DNA of 64,000 bases. Source: Lycium barbarum. Lineage: Eukaryota; Streptophyta; Magnoliopsida; Solanales; Solanaceae. The stretch lies in NCBI RefSeq assembly GCF_019175385.1, contig NC_083346.1:54217821-54281820 (forward strand), given 5' to 3'. The translations under genes were made by a program, and so were the position numbers. The notes below the pieces were generated by a model that saw only the letters and a list, made by a program, of their open reading frames with translations, did no database searches and had not been told where the DNA came from. Of the stretch, positions 54,314 through 64,000 are shown piece after piece. The number at the start of each line of letters is the position of its first letter. The first letter of the stretch is position 1.

Positions 54314-54835
54314 TATTTACCCTAAAAAGAGTACAATTAAATTTGTTTCTGGTTTAAAGATATGTGAATTGATTTGTTATAAATATGTAATGAATATCAA
54401 ACAACAAGTAGAAAAATTCATGTAAATATGAAATTATAAAGTAGTAAATAAGCCTGGGCCGGAGCAGTCTCGGAGATTATCCTTTAATGAATATCTCCCT
54501 GGAGGAACTCTGAGCCTTATTGAAATAAGAAGTCGAAGTAACTAATCAATAAAAGAACAATTATGTTTGTTTAAATTGTATAAGCTGAATTTCTAAATGT
54601 AGTAAAAAGGATATTCGATGATCATTACATAGAGCTCTTGGCTCCTTTTATAGTTGCAATTCTCAGCAATGAGCTGTAGTTTAATTCTAATAATGAGTAA
54701 TAATAGACAACAAATGCTACTTTAATTCTAAGGCATAATGTTTGCTTCTAATCTGGGCTGGTCATGTAAACTATACCTGCCACGAGTTCCATTTCCATCA
54801 TGCCTCATGTTGAGCTATATTTTGCTATGTATACA
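54314..54835 (-). repeat. 5' LTR of element I (~522 bp)
   Basis: Shares a long stretch with 26928-27393 (from ATTATCCTTTAATGAATAT through CTTTTATAGTTGCAATTCTC to GAGCTATATTTT) and ends GTATACA at 54835. The expected right target duplication is AAATA (54836-54840). It lacks about 125 bp present in the left copy. Confidence 0.8.
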
Positions 54836-55105
54836 AAATATAGAAAGAAAGACATGTGAGATTTTCTTATTGGTCTCGGGCTTGGCCATTGTTGGTGACC
54901 GACTATTGGTGGAGAGAAAAGAAAAAAAAGAGGAACAAGGAAAATGTTGAGAATTTATGTGGTTTAATGGGTAGTAAGATTCTTATGAAAACTACAGCAC
55001 TTCGATATGATGACTATTCTTTGATCCGATGGTTAATAAATTAGTTGAAGGGAAACTATTGATAGGGATAGTTAAAGTATTTCTATATTTGAAATACAAG
55101 ACTAT
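54836..55105. other. Unassigned sequence right of element I
   Basis: About 270 bp, the first sequence outside element I on this side. Small ORFs (for example 54738-54950) have no recognisable domain. Confidence 0.4.
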
Positions 55106-55614
55106 TCCTCCGTCCACTTTTGCTTGTTTATTATTTTTACTAAAGATATATGTATAATTTTACTTATCTAGTTTGAAAAATCAAAACATAATTTATCACT
55201 TAGTTCCAATTTATCTTTATTATTAACTATAATCATTTCACAATGCATTTCTCAAAGCAGAATTTATTATATTCAAAAGGTGATATAGTAAACTTACCAT
55301 TTTTTTATTCCCTCTGTTCCAATTTATTTGTCTTATTTTTCCCTTTTAGTCCGTTTAAAAAATAATTCTTTCACATTTTGACAAATTTTTAATTTTAACT
55401 TTTCAAGTGACATGTTTAAGACTACAAGATTAAAATCCATTTTGGTGTATTCTACAATATCTTTAATTTAAGACCACAAGACTCAAAAGTCTTATGTATT
55501 GTCTTGTGCTTTGTGTCAATTCAAAACCAGACAAATAATTGAAAATGAAGAAGTAATTACTTCTTAAGGGGTATGCCAAATCAAACATAAACAACTAAAA
55601 ATGGACGGAGGGAG
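55106..55614. mobile_element. Stowaway-like MITE (outer)
   Basis: Ends TTCCTCCGTCCACTTTTGC (55106) and the reverse complement of CTCCCTCCGTCCATTTTTAG (55614), flanked by TA. These are the CTCC(C/G)TCCG(T)CC termini typical of Stowaway/mariner-type MITEs. AT-rich, no ORF. It holds a second MITE. Confidence 0.7.
55308..55553. mobile_element. Stowaway-like MITE (inner, nested)
   Basis: Starts TTCCCTCTGTTCCAATTTAT and ends near ...CAGACAAATAATTGAAAATG, roughly the reverse complement of the start (CAATTTATTTGTCT). About 245 bp inside the outer MITE. Confidence 0.6.
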
Positions 55615-56051
55615 TAATATTAGACGAGACTTTCATCTCCATTGGAAATCACTCCATCAGTTAATAATTTAAATATCCCTTATGTACGACAAAATTTAAG
55701 TATGTTGTCTTTTGAAATTATTGCACACCTATTAAGAAAATTGGTGTTAATAATATAAATTATATTTGACTATGTTATTCTTTACATGTCTTCAATTATC
55801 TTTTAACTCTCTTCAAACATTCTAGATCATGAGGATAAAAAAAAATTATTAGCCTTTTGGTTCCTAACTAAAATAAAGTTGCAGTCTTTGAATGTAAAGT
55901 TCAAATATTTTCCAAAAGGCATGGTCAAAGTTAAATGTCTATTTCGCTTATTTTTAGTAATTTTTGAGGGTTAAAATTTTTAAGGTATTAGTTGGAACAA
56001 GAATTGTGATTTCAAGTGTTTCTTTGTATTTGCAAACTAGGATAGAATTAA

Positions 56052-56139
<88 letters not shown>

Positions 56140-56435
56140 AGATTTGTGGTCTAAATTAAGGCATAGACATTTGATTTGTGCATCTTTTCGTGACCAATCA
56201 GGCTTAAGCGAGGCACCACTAGGGTGGGACCTGTTGGCATGAAGCACGCTGGAACATGGGGCGGGCATGGTAAAACAAAAATTCATAAATCATAGGAATA
56301 TATAAAATGGGAAGTTTAGAATTAATTTTTTTTTTATCGAAAAGGTGTTATGAAATATTTTTGTGGGATAAAAAAGGTGTGTGTATATATATATATATAT
56401 AATTAGGAAAAAATAATGGTTACAATTGTACCCAA
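55615..56435. other. AT-rich non-coding stretch with (TA)n
   Basis: No gene seen. Contains a pure TA run at about 56054-56137 and a shorter one at 56384-56402. Near 56305 begins sequence shared with the RNase III-like repeats (GGGAAGTTTAGAATTAA). Confidence 0.6.
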
Positions 56436-56720
56436 TCAATAGAAAATTGATTTTCTCAAGATCGGCTACATATACCTACATACTCCAATCTCTCGTACTA
56501 TCTGTAGTTTTCTTGGAACAAACAATGAGTGAAAGCTTGATGTAATAGTCAATGTTCTAGAATTTGCATGATATTATTTCCTCTACTTTCTCCACATGAA
56601 ACCCTTGTGTTTGGTTTATTTCTTCTGTTAAATGAAAGTTTTGTAGGAGTGGAATACAAAGAGAGACAAGGTTTTCTTCTACCTTTTTTTCTTCCTTGAC
56701 TATATATCATACATCAAGTT
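56436..56720 (-). pseudogene. RNase III-domain gene fragment, copy 1
   Basis: Minus-strand reading: FHVEKVEEII, then after a stop and a one-base shift LHQAFTHC, then YERLEYVG. This is the start of an RNase III domain (family signature: YxFKN--LL-QAFTH-S, YERLE(Y/F)xGD). RNase III enzymes cut double-stranded RNA; the plant RTL group fits best, though that is an inference. At least one in-frame stop and one frameshift. It shares about 80% identity by eye with copies 2 and 3. Confidence 0.7.
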
Positions 56721-57077
56721 ATAAGGAGCTTGAATTGAGGTATTTTACTTTAGAGTGGGTATAAATTTCTTTTTAATGTATTAACAAAATAGGACAAAAT
56801 CTTTGCTCGATGAGGAGGAAAAAATAGGACAAAATCTTTGTTCGATGAGGAGGCCATCGAAGAGCAAAGAAAAACATACACTAAGGGTAGAAAAAAATCT
56901 TTTCACAGAGAACAAGAGAAGACGAAAGTCTTTTCTCAGAGAACAAGAGTCAAAAACATTCAAGGAAATCAATGATTCATAAACAGTATTCTGCAAATCA
57001 ATTTATCCAGATTCTCTTAACAAGAACATCAGAGAAAAGAAAGAAACGAAAGGAGGGAACTGGACACAAAAACTTGG
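56721..57077. other. Spacer with short direct repeat
   Basis: AATAGGACAAAATCTTTG(C/T)T and following CGATGAGGA occur twice in tandem (about 56787-56850). There is purine-rich GAGAACAAGAG in two copies (56917, 56938). No gene seen. Confidence 0.5.
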
Positions 57078-58216
57078 AATACTCACATGTTAGAGACACT
57101 CTTCTCCGTGGATGAGATAGACTGCATTAAGCGAATTCCGCAGGGATTTACTCTACGGGATGATCAATGGATGTGAAAACTTGATAGGCAAGGATGCAAC
57201 ACCATCAAGAGTGGTTATTCAATGCTGCATAATGCTACTGCACCAGTCCTGAAAGGTCAATTTTGGCGAAAACTTTGGAAATTGAAGATGCCTCCTAAGG
57301 TGTTGAATTTGGTTGGGAGAGTTTTGAATGGTGTCCTTCCAACCGGCAATAATTTGATGAGTAAGAAGATTCTTCAATCTTGCTTATGTCCTGCATGCCA
57401 CCAAGGGACAGAAACAATATTGTACTGCCTAGTTGACCTTGATGCGGCGAAACAAGTATGGCTTAAATCATCTTTGGGTTTGCGGCAATTTGGTCCATCG
57501 CTTTTGGATTGGCTTAATTCGTTGATGGAAATTGTGACTCTCGATCAATTACATGAAGCCATTATCATTATTTGGGAACTTTAGAATGCTAGAAATAGTC
57601 TTGTGTCGTAGGGAAAATCTCTGCGACCCGAAGTTGTCATCCAAAAGTCAACCCGATTTTGACAGGATTGGACTAAGGCAAGAATGACTACTTCCAATCA
57701 TATAGGGAGGGGAATTTAATTTTCAATTAAATGGTTTCCACCTGATGAGAATATTCTTGAATGCAACATTGATGCTTCTTTTGATCTTGCTTCGTGAGTA
57801 GCAGGAGTCGGTATGCTAGTGTGTGATTTTCATGGAAACTTCATAAGAGGTCTCTCTAGTCGGTTAGATAGGCCACATGACTCACTTATGGCCGAGGCTT
57901 TGGGTGTTCAAGAAGCACTAAGATGGCTAAAGAATCACTTTACATCAACACCTATTACTGTGGAGATTGACAACCTTTTGGTTAAACAAGCATTGGAGAA
58001 ATTTTGTGGCAACAACTCTTATTTTGATATTATTATTCATGATTGTAAATCACTCATGTGTGACTTTACTTCTATTTCTTTGTCTTCTGTCAAAAAATCA
58101 GCGAACCAGTGTGCCCATCTGTTAGCTCGGGCATCAGGTTCTATGTTTGGTGCTATACGGTGGATACTAGATCCCCCAACAAATCCTTCTATTCTATGTG
58201 AAAGTAAAATTGTAAT
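57078..58216 (+). pseudogene. L1-type LINE 3' end: zinc-binding RT tail plus RNase H, decayed
   Basis: Plus-strand text: LFSVDEIDCIKRIPQG and IKSGYSMLHN, then the reverse-transcriptase zinc-binding domain (FWRKLWKLKMPPKVLNLVGR, LCPACHQGTETILYCLVDL; 57222-57584), then after several stops the plant-type RNase H (NIDASF, VCDFHGNFIRGLSSRLD, MAEALGVQEALRWL, ITVEIDNLLVKQAL, ANQCAHLLARAS; 57760-58150). RNase H Asp/Glu/Asp positions are visible. A TGA at about 57796 and others break it. The main RT domain is missing, so the copy is 5'-truncated, as usual for LINEs. No clear poly(A) tail. Confidence 0.85.
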
Positions 58217-58232
58217 TATTATATTTTCAATT

Positions 58233-58600
58233 GAAGGTGAACCGTTTCTATTTTGGAAGTTTAGAATTAAATTCAAAAATCATAATGGGTTCTATTGGAC
58301 CCGACCAATAGAAAATTGATTTGCTCAAGATCCGCTACTTAACTACATAATCCAATCTCTAGTATGACCCTTAGTTTTCTTGGATGGACAATGAGTCAAA
58401 GCTTGACATAACCATCCGATGTTCGTGGATTTGCATGCTATTATTTCCTCTACTTTCTCCACATGAAATGCTTGTGTTTGGTTTATTTCTTCTGTTAAAT
58501 GAAGGTTTTGTAAGAGTGGAATACAAAGAGAGGAAAGATTTTCTTCTACCTTTTTTTCTTTCATGACTATAAATTATATATCAAGTTATAAAGAGTTTGA
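58233..58600 (-). pseudogene. RNase III-domain gene fragment, copy 2
   Basis: The minus-strand ORF at 58343-58564 reads MKEKKVEENLSSLCIPLLQN, then FHVEKVEEIIACKSTNIGWL, LCQALTHC. The match to the RNase III N-terminus is weaker in the middle (CKSTNIGWL for YKFKNIDLL). The repeat extends leftward to 58233 (GAAGGTGAACCGTTTCTATT), shared with copy 3. Confidence 0.65.
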
Positions 58601-58929
58601 ATGAGCTCTTTTTACTTAGAGTGGAATTATATAAAATTTTATCTGCAAAGATAATAACAGAAAACAAGTGGGGACGACCACAGAAGGACTTTTAAAATTT
58701 CTTTTTATTGTGTTAATAAAATAGGGAAAAATCAGATAAGAAAGTGATAGCATGTGAAACGCGTGCGATGTGCGTGTGCGTGGTGTGCGTGAGGGCATCT
58801 GCCCAATGTTTATTTGGAAGACAATGACACGTGAAAATACAAGATTACCAAAGGTAAGTAGAAAGCTCTTTGTAAGGTAGCAACAAATCCTTATGTTCCA
58901 TAATTATAATTGCAATTATTATTTTTCCA
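58601..58929. other. Spacer between RNase III-like copies
   Basis: Starts like the right flank of copy 1 (TTTCTTTTTATTGTGTTAAT, compare 56768). Contains a GTGTGCGTG-rich patch near 58770-58792. No gene seen. Confidence 0.5.
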
Positions 58930-59220
58930 ACTGGAGGTGAACCGTTTCTATTTGGGAAGTTTAGAACTAAATTCATAAATCATATCGTTGAAAATTTACT
59001 TGCTCAAGATTCGCTACTTATCTACATACTTCAAAATCTCATAGGATCCGTTGTTTTCTTGGACCGAACAATTAACGAAAGCTTGATGTAACAAGTCGAT
59101 GTTCTTGAATTTGTATGCTATTATTTTCTCTATTTTCTCCACATGAAATTCTTGTTTGTGGATTATTTTTTTTTTGTTAAATGACGGTTTTGTAGGAGTG
59201 GAGAACAAAGAGAGACAAGG
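58930..59220 (-). pseudogene. RNase III-domain gene fragment, copy 3
   Basis: The best-preserved copy. The minus-strand ORF 59014-59208 reads EFHVEKIEKIIAYKFKNIDL, LHQAFVNCSVQENNGSYEIL, KYVDK. This is the RNase III N-terminal helix pair and the signature region, with YEILKYVDK where active family members have YERLEYVGD, so the catalytic box is changed. It stops straight after. Probably a first exon or exon fragment. Confidence 0.72.
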
Positions 59221-59225
59221 TTTTT

Positions 59226-60230
59226 GTCACGTCCCAAACTCAACCCTGGCACAACAGGCATCCAATGCTAAGAAATCACACCGGAAGCACTTTACAAAGT
59301 AAATATACAACGAACTGTTCCAATTTCATATTTAACAACGCATTTAAAGTTTAAATAAATTAAGAAAATTATAAGTGGAAAGTCAAAATAATATAAATAA
59401 TCATAAGTCTAAACTTCCACTAAGCATGGCCAAACGTCTGACAAGTCAAACTGTGACTTCAACAACTATCAATAATACCGATGTCTATCTATGGAGCTTT
59501 TAAGAGGAGTAATAAATAATCTAACTTTGGGACTCAATCCGGAAACTGAAAACAATAAAATCTAAGATAGATGGGATCCCACGAACAAGCATGTGCGCTC
59601 ACCAATAAACCAGGAAAGCAGCAAGTTCACCTACTCCGTATGATCGTCACGAACCTGCTTTTCTTCGTGACCTAACATACCACCAAAAATAACAATAGTA
59701 TGCCTGAGTATTAGGTACTCAATGACTGTCTAAGGGGAAATAGTTAATATAACAAAATAATACAATTCATATATATAATTGAAAACAATTTTAAGAAACA
59801 ATTCAAATAAGTAATCCAGTTCAGTGTAACTCAATAAAGAAACAAATGTGTCAATTACAATTTGTTAGGCCATTTGTCATACAAATCCTTTCTGTTTCAA
59901 AAATCAATATCATCCATATGCTAACTCACGAAAGCGCAAACAATAGATACACCGAGGCTATGAACGCATGGAGGTCAACCGTCCTCTGAACTGACATATC
60001 AAAGCTGGGAAAGCCACTTTAGGATCCCATTACTCATAGATGCACTAGGGCTACATACACGGCCCAATTCTCTTTTATAATGTTCATGTTGACTAGTAGA
60101 ATGTTACTCGACAGTGCGGGGAAGCTCAGATGGGTAGTTTTGACCCTTATGGATAAATCATTGTATATGCAAATGTATTAAAGATAGACGATAAGCACAA
60201 AAATGTGAAAGATATCATCGGGGAGGTTCT
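59226..60230 (-). repeat. Probable LTR fragment M
   Basis: TGTCACGTCCCAAACTCAAC at 59226 reads on the minus strand as an LTR end GTTGGGACGTGACA. Inside, near 59699-59722, TATGCCTGAGTATTAGGTAC is a degenerate form of the TACTGAGTATG block of the other LTRs. The right end was not found. No coding potential. Confidence 0.45.
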
Positions 60231-61899
60231 GCAGATTATGTGGTTATCAAACAAGTAAAGAAATAATATATGACTAAAAAATAAGGCTAGTTAGAATATG
60301 GGAATTCGAGAATCAAGGATGTTTTGTTGAAATTACTCCGAAGGAGATGAGAAGTGGAATGTTGCGAAAGGTTGGTACGAAACCAAATAGAGCAATATGA
60401 GTGAATGGGGAAGACTATTAAGGGACGTAAGTTGAAGTATAGAAGTAAAATAAGATTCGTAGGCAAGTGAGCTTTGAGGTTATAAAGCAGTATGGGCCAC
60501 GTTTTCATTAAAAGTGGATTAATAATTTTAACGAGGATTATCCGAAGGTCAATTTAACCATATAACTGCGAGATGCCGATATAGAAGGATGACTTAGGAT
60601 GAACTAGAAGTAAGGTACCGATTAAAGATTCAAAGGGATCTCACACTAACTAGCATCGCAGTGATAGAATGAGAAGAAGGAGGAAGAGGATTAGTCAGAA
60701 AAGAACCCTAAAAGAAATTTGTAAAGATCTCCTTAACAGGCCATGTGAAAAAAGGTTAAACATGTCAAGGGAAGGCATGCCAGCAAGAAGGTATGACTCT
60801 CAAATTATATGGACCCCTATAAATCGTCTCAAAGGAGAAAAGGTTACCCCTAGGTCAATTGTAAGCTACCAGTAATACGGACCTACAGAAGGAAAAAAGA
60901 CAAGTAGGATTTCAAGCGTGAAACATTGAACTATTTCCCTAAGGGGAAGACAAGGTGGTAAAGCACTAAGTCGAGAGCACATTTTGTTTAACAACGAAAA
61001 GATGGGAGGATTGGGAAGAAAAGGGTTAGAAGCAACTTTTAAGTAACGCATGAGTACAAACGATATGGAAAAGAGACGATATTTGTTTACAAATTAACGA
61101 CAAGCGTAGTCAAACAATTGTACATAGGAAAGTTAACCTAAAGAACGAGTTGAAGTTGGCAGATATGAATCCAAAAAAAACATTATTGAGGCTGAGATAT
61201 GAAGGTAGATCAATCGAAATATTTAACAAAGGACTAGCGAAGGATCTAGTTATGATTACACATGAGGATAAAAGACAAGCCTTGATAACATCCAAATGGC
61301 ATAGTCGCTCCAAATTAGTTTTACTGCTACAGAGTTGACCCCTTGAGAAAAGGCATAGATGGCAACAACGACAAGGAGCTAGTACAACATTTTAAGACAA
61401 GTTTAGAAGGGAGAAAACATAAAGTTAGAAAGATGAAGTCAGTATTGAAGGTAAGCTTTGGGAGATACCGACAAATGAGTGAAGGACGGGGAATAGTAAA
61501 AATTCATGTAAAGGTGAATTGTTTAATAGCTCTAGCTTCTTTTAGGTTATGAGTACAACCGATAAAGGAATACGTTCAGAATTTATCGTTTACCATGTAG
61601 GATGACACGAGGATGGGAATTAAGAATGAGAGAATACGTGTGTGTATATATATATATATAGAAAGGGATTCAGAATGTGTGGGAATTAGATCAGAGTTGC
61701 AAATAAGGAGTATCAGAATAATCCTAAATAACAAACCGTTGACAACTAGTGGCAGTGAGGAAAATAAGGAGGAATGGAGAACCATAATGGGTTACATGTT
61801 TCATATAAGATGGCTTAGAACTAGAATAAAAAGGGCAGAATCAATATTGTAATGAATGCGTTTAGTCGTAAGTCACGGGTGGTTTGATAAATGAGCAAG
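60231..61899 (+). other. Unassigned purine-rich sequence, probably decayed retroelement interior
   Basis: No domain recognised in any frame. Base composition (A/G-rich plus strand) resembles the pol remnant that follows and the interior at 21188-22493. Small TA run at 61645-61660. Confidence 0.35.
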
Positions 61900-63130
61900 C
61901 TCAAAAGGAAAAAGTGTTGACAAGAGGTCTTCACCAATTAGCAGGTTCAGAATCCGCTTGGCAGACTCCGATAATGAAGGTATAATTGCTCGAACTATGG
62001 TAGAGTCACCTCTTATAGATAAGGAGGAAAGTATGCCGACACGAAGATTTTCATTTTAGGGAAAGTCAAAAGAGGTATTCGGCAAGAGAAAACTACACCT
62101 TTTGAGTCTATTGAAGAAGGGATCTTTAATATCAGGGCAGATTCCATATTAGGACATAGGTCCATTATTCACACTATTCTATTCATCCCAAAACGTCGAA
62201 GATATACCATGATATCAAAGGATTACGTTGGTAGAACGATATGAAGGAAACCATTGTAGGGTTCATGGCTTAATATTCCTATTGCTAACCATACAAAATA
62301 GAACATCAGGAACCCAATGAGTTAACACAAAATAAAGTAACCCAATATGGAAATGAGAAGCGATTAGCATAAGATTCATTACAGATATAGCAAGTTTGAT
62401 TCCACATGGATGACTGCGGTTAGTTTGACAAAAACCAGTTTACTTTTACCGGACAGGCTACCAAAGGTTATGTAAAATGGAAGGGTGTAGGAGGTAGCTC
62501 AGAAACATAATGCTTCCGCCTCTGTTATGGCTAATAGAGGTGCTTAGTTACAGATAACTTCTAAAAGTCCTCTCAAAGAAACTTGGGTACATAAGATAAT
62601 TCTAGCACAAGTGAAGCGTACAATTCAGATGCTCAAAGATGTGTTACAAGCTAAGATGCCAAATTTTATGGAAGGATGGAATAATCAGTCACCGACTATT
62701 GAATTTGTATAATTATCATAGTGAGGGTTATGAGAATACTTAAGCTTGACGGGATAGTCCTTATGAAGCACGTTACGGAAAGAAATATAGATATCCCACA
62801 AGATATTGAGGGGCAGAATTGTTCGCACCTGATATAGTGTATCAGCCTATAAAAAAGTCAACCGCGTTCAAGGGTTTTTTACCGAGAAATGTCAAAAATT
62901 ATCTTCAGTTACACAACGAACAGCTTTTCTAAGAAACCTCGGCCATGAAGAACGTAACGACATGGTAGGATAAGTTAACTAAGATATGTAAAGAAATACA
63001 GAGGAGATTTGGCCAAATGGCTTGTGAGTAGGAGCTTCCATCAGATTAAAACATGTGCACAAGCATCTGTGTATTTATATTGAAGGAATGCATTAGAAAT
63101 CCCCCGCAGGTAGTGCCAATTGATGATGTA
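61900..63130 (+). pseudogene. Decayed Ty3/gypsy pol 3' region (RNase H end to integrase)
   Basis: Recognised in scattered frames: the RNase H-integrase linker (LHQLA, VDS-DNEG-like text near 61935-61990), integrase zinc-finger region (IYHDIKGLRWWNDMKETIVG, then KIEHQEPN near 62195-62320), core (RTIQMLKDVLQAKMPNFMEG near 62610-62685, then PYEARYGKK-like text near 62758) and VVPIDDV at 63110-63130. Stops and shifts are frequent. Much older than A, B or D, and of another Ty3 family. Confidence 0.65.
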
Positions 63131-64000
63131 TGTAACACCCCGTACCTTTAACTTCAGGTTTGACCATGATTCTAGACTTAGAAAACCAGATAGAGAATGT
63201 GGGAATTAAAAATTTCTCTTTAGTTGGTCGATAGGGATTTTCGCCCAGAATATGGGCTGTATTTCAGTTTATGGCCCATATTTCAAATCATAATTTGTCA
63301 TCTAAATCGTTGAGCATTCTGGAATTTGGCTTGGGGGATATACATTGTCAAATACATATCGTATTTTAAAATACGCCCAGTATTTAACAATTTTGATTAG
63401 AATTTGGGAAAACTTCCTTGATAAAAGTTGTAGAGCTATGAAATACCTTTCCAACAGTATATTATGGGGGTCAAACAGAAATCTGTGCAAAGAGTTATGG
63501 CCATTTTACGGAAGAGTCGCAGAGCAGTCCAAACAAAATACGAACTGAAATACGGCCCGTCTTTCAAAATACGGCCAGTATTTTGTTGGGCATAAACTTT
63601 AGTGTTTCAGAACAGTATATATTCGTCCATATCAGTCCAAACCATTATTTTTCATTCCTTCAAGCCCTAGAACGACCTCCTACCCTCTCCCATCATCAAG
63701 AATGCTAAGGTGAGCCTATTCTAATCATTCCAAGTCAATTCTAATATATATCCTTGTAATCTAAACAAGAAATAATCATTCCTAACCTAGGGTTTTCCAG
63801 AAAACCCATCTCAAGGTTCAAGATTCAAGATTTTTGAAATCTTCTTAAAAGTTCAAGTCTTTAATCCAAGTTTTGGAGCATTACCAAGTATGTAGATTTT
63901 CTATCCACGTGTGGGAACATCTTTGTTCTTCCTCACGCCATGTTCTTCCATGATCATACAGGTTACACCAAAACTAGGGTTTTATCCATATTCATGATAA
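63131..64000 (+). repeat. LTR N (5' part, runs off the window)
   Basis: TGTAACACCCCGTACC at 63131 is a Tekay-type LTR start. It has ATACGGCCCGT-type boxes (63245-63590), TATA-like AGTATATATTC (63614), and donor-like CTAAG|GTGAGC at 63709/63710. No polypurine tract precedes it, so it is either a 5' LTR, a solo LTR, or an insertion next to the decayed pol. Confidence 0.65.

Larger units (their letters stand above)
26928..54835 (-). mobile_element. Element I: Tat-type Ty3/gypsy element, minus strand, opened by nested insertions
   Basis: The LTR pieces at 26928-27393 and 54314-54835 share a long stretch (from ATTATCCTTTAATGAATAT to CTGGGCTGGTCATGTAA). Between them on the minus strand are gag fragments, a protease-region fragment and, on the opposite strand, an antisense ORF, a layout known for Tat elements. 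The interior is interrupted by D, K2 and FG. No RT, RNase H or integrase of this element is recognisable, so it was deleted or non-autonomous. It is the oldest layer of the nest. Confidence 0.85.

Noticed and set aside
1..64000. tRNA genes, intact host protein genes, organelle DNA or bacterial-type systems
   Set aside because: Looked for cloverleaf-like blocks, long intact ORFs with family marks and operon layout; saw none by eye.

Overview
The window is nuclear DNA of a flowering plant, packed with nested retrotransposons. No intact host gene is visible. The families seen (Tekay/Del-type chromoviruses with initiator-Met primer sites, a Tat-type Ty3 element with an antisense ORF, an L1-type LINE with a plant RNase H domain, Stowaway-like MITEs) are all plant families. 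The LTR style suggests Solanaceae, but that is an inference.

Layout. 1-9340: a minus-strand Tekay-like element (A), its 3' LTR cut by the window edge. 9596-21187: a solo LTR (C) split by a plus-strand Tekay-like element (B, 10812-20211). 21188-24857: the 3' end of another element (E). 24858-26927: two more LTR fragments (K1, L). 26928-54835: a Tat-type element (I, minus strand) opened up by insertions: element D (32341-40708, plus), solo LTR K2 (41179-43980) and a non-autonomous large-LTR element FG (44435-53461, minus). Target-site duplications are visible for B, C, D, K2 and FG, so the order of insertion can be read. 54836-59225: MITE in MITE, a (TA)n tract, three copies of an RNase III-domain gene fragment and a broken LINE. 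59226-64000: an LTR fragment, a heavily decayed Ty3 pol region and the start of another LTR.

How the parts work together. A, B and D each encode, or once encoded, Gag, protease, reverse transcriptase, RNase H and a chromodomain integrase. All three are broken by stops or frameshifts. FG encodes nothing recognisable but keeps the LTRs, the tRNA-iMet primer site, the leader and the polypurine tract, so it looks like a parasite of such elements.

The most interesting signal is in the non-coding leaders. A, B, D and FG share, between primer site and gag, a 13-bp hairpin with an 8-nt loop. The last six loop bases are self-complementary in three of the four (GTGCAC, GCGCGC, GCCGGC) and nearly so in the fourth. 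This is the geometry of a retroviral dimer-initiation kissing loop. The LTRs also share a donor-like AAG|GTRAG, and the coding elements have a CAG acceptor 2-3 bases before the gag ATG. Splicing between them would remove primer site and hairpin from the translated RNA only. Element I also carries a captured ribosomal protein S15 fragment and an antisense Transposase_28-like ORF.
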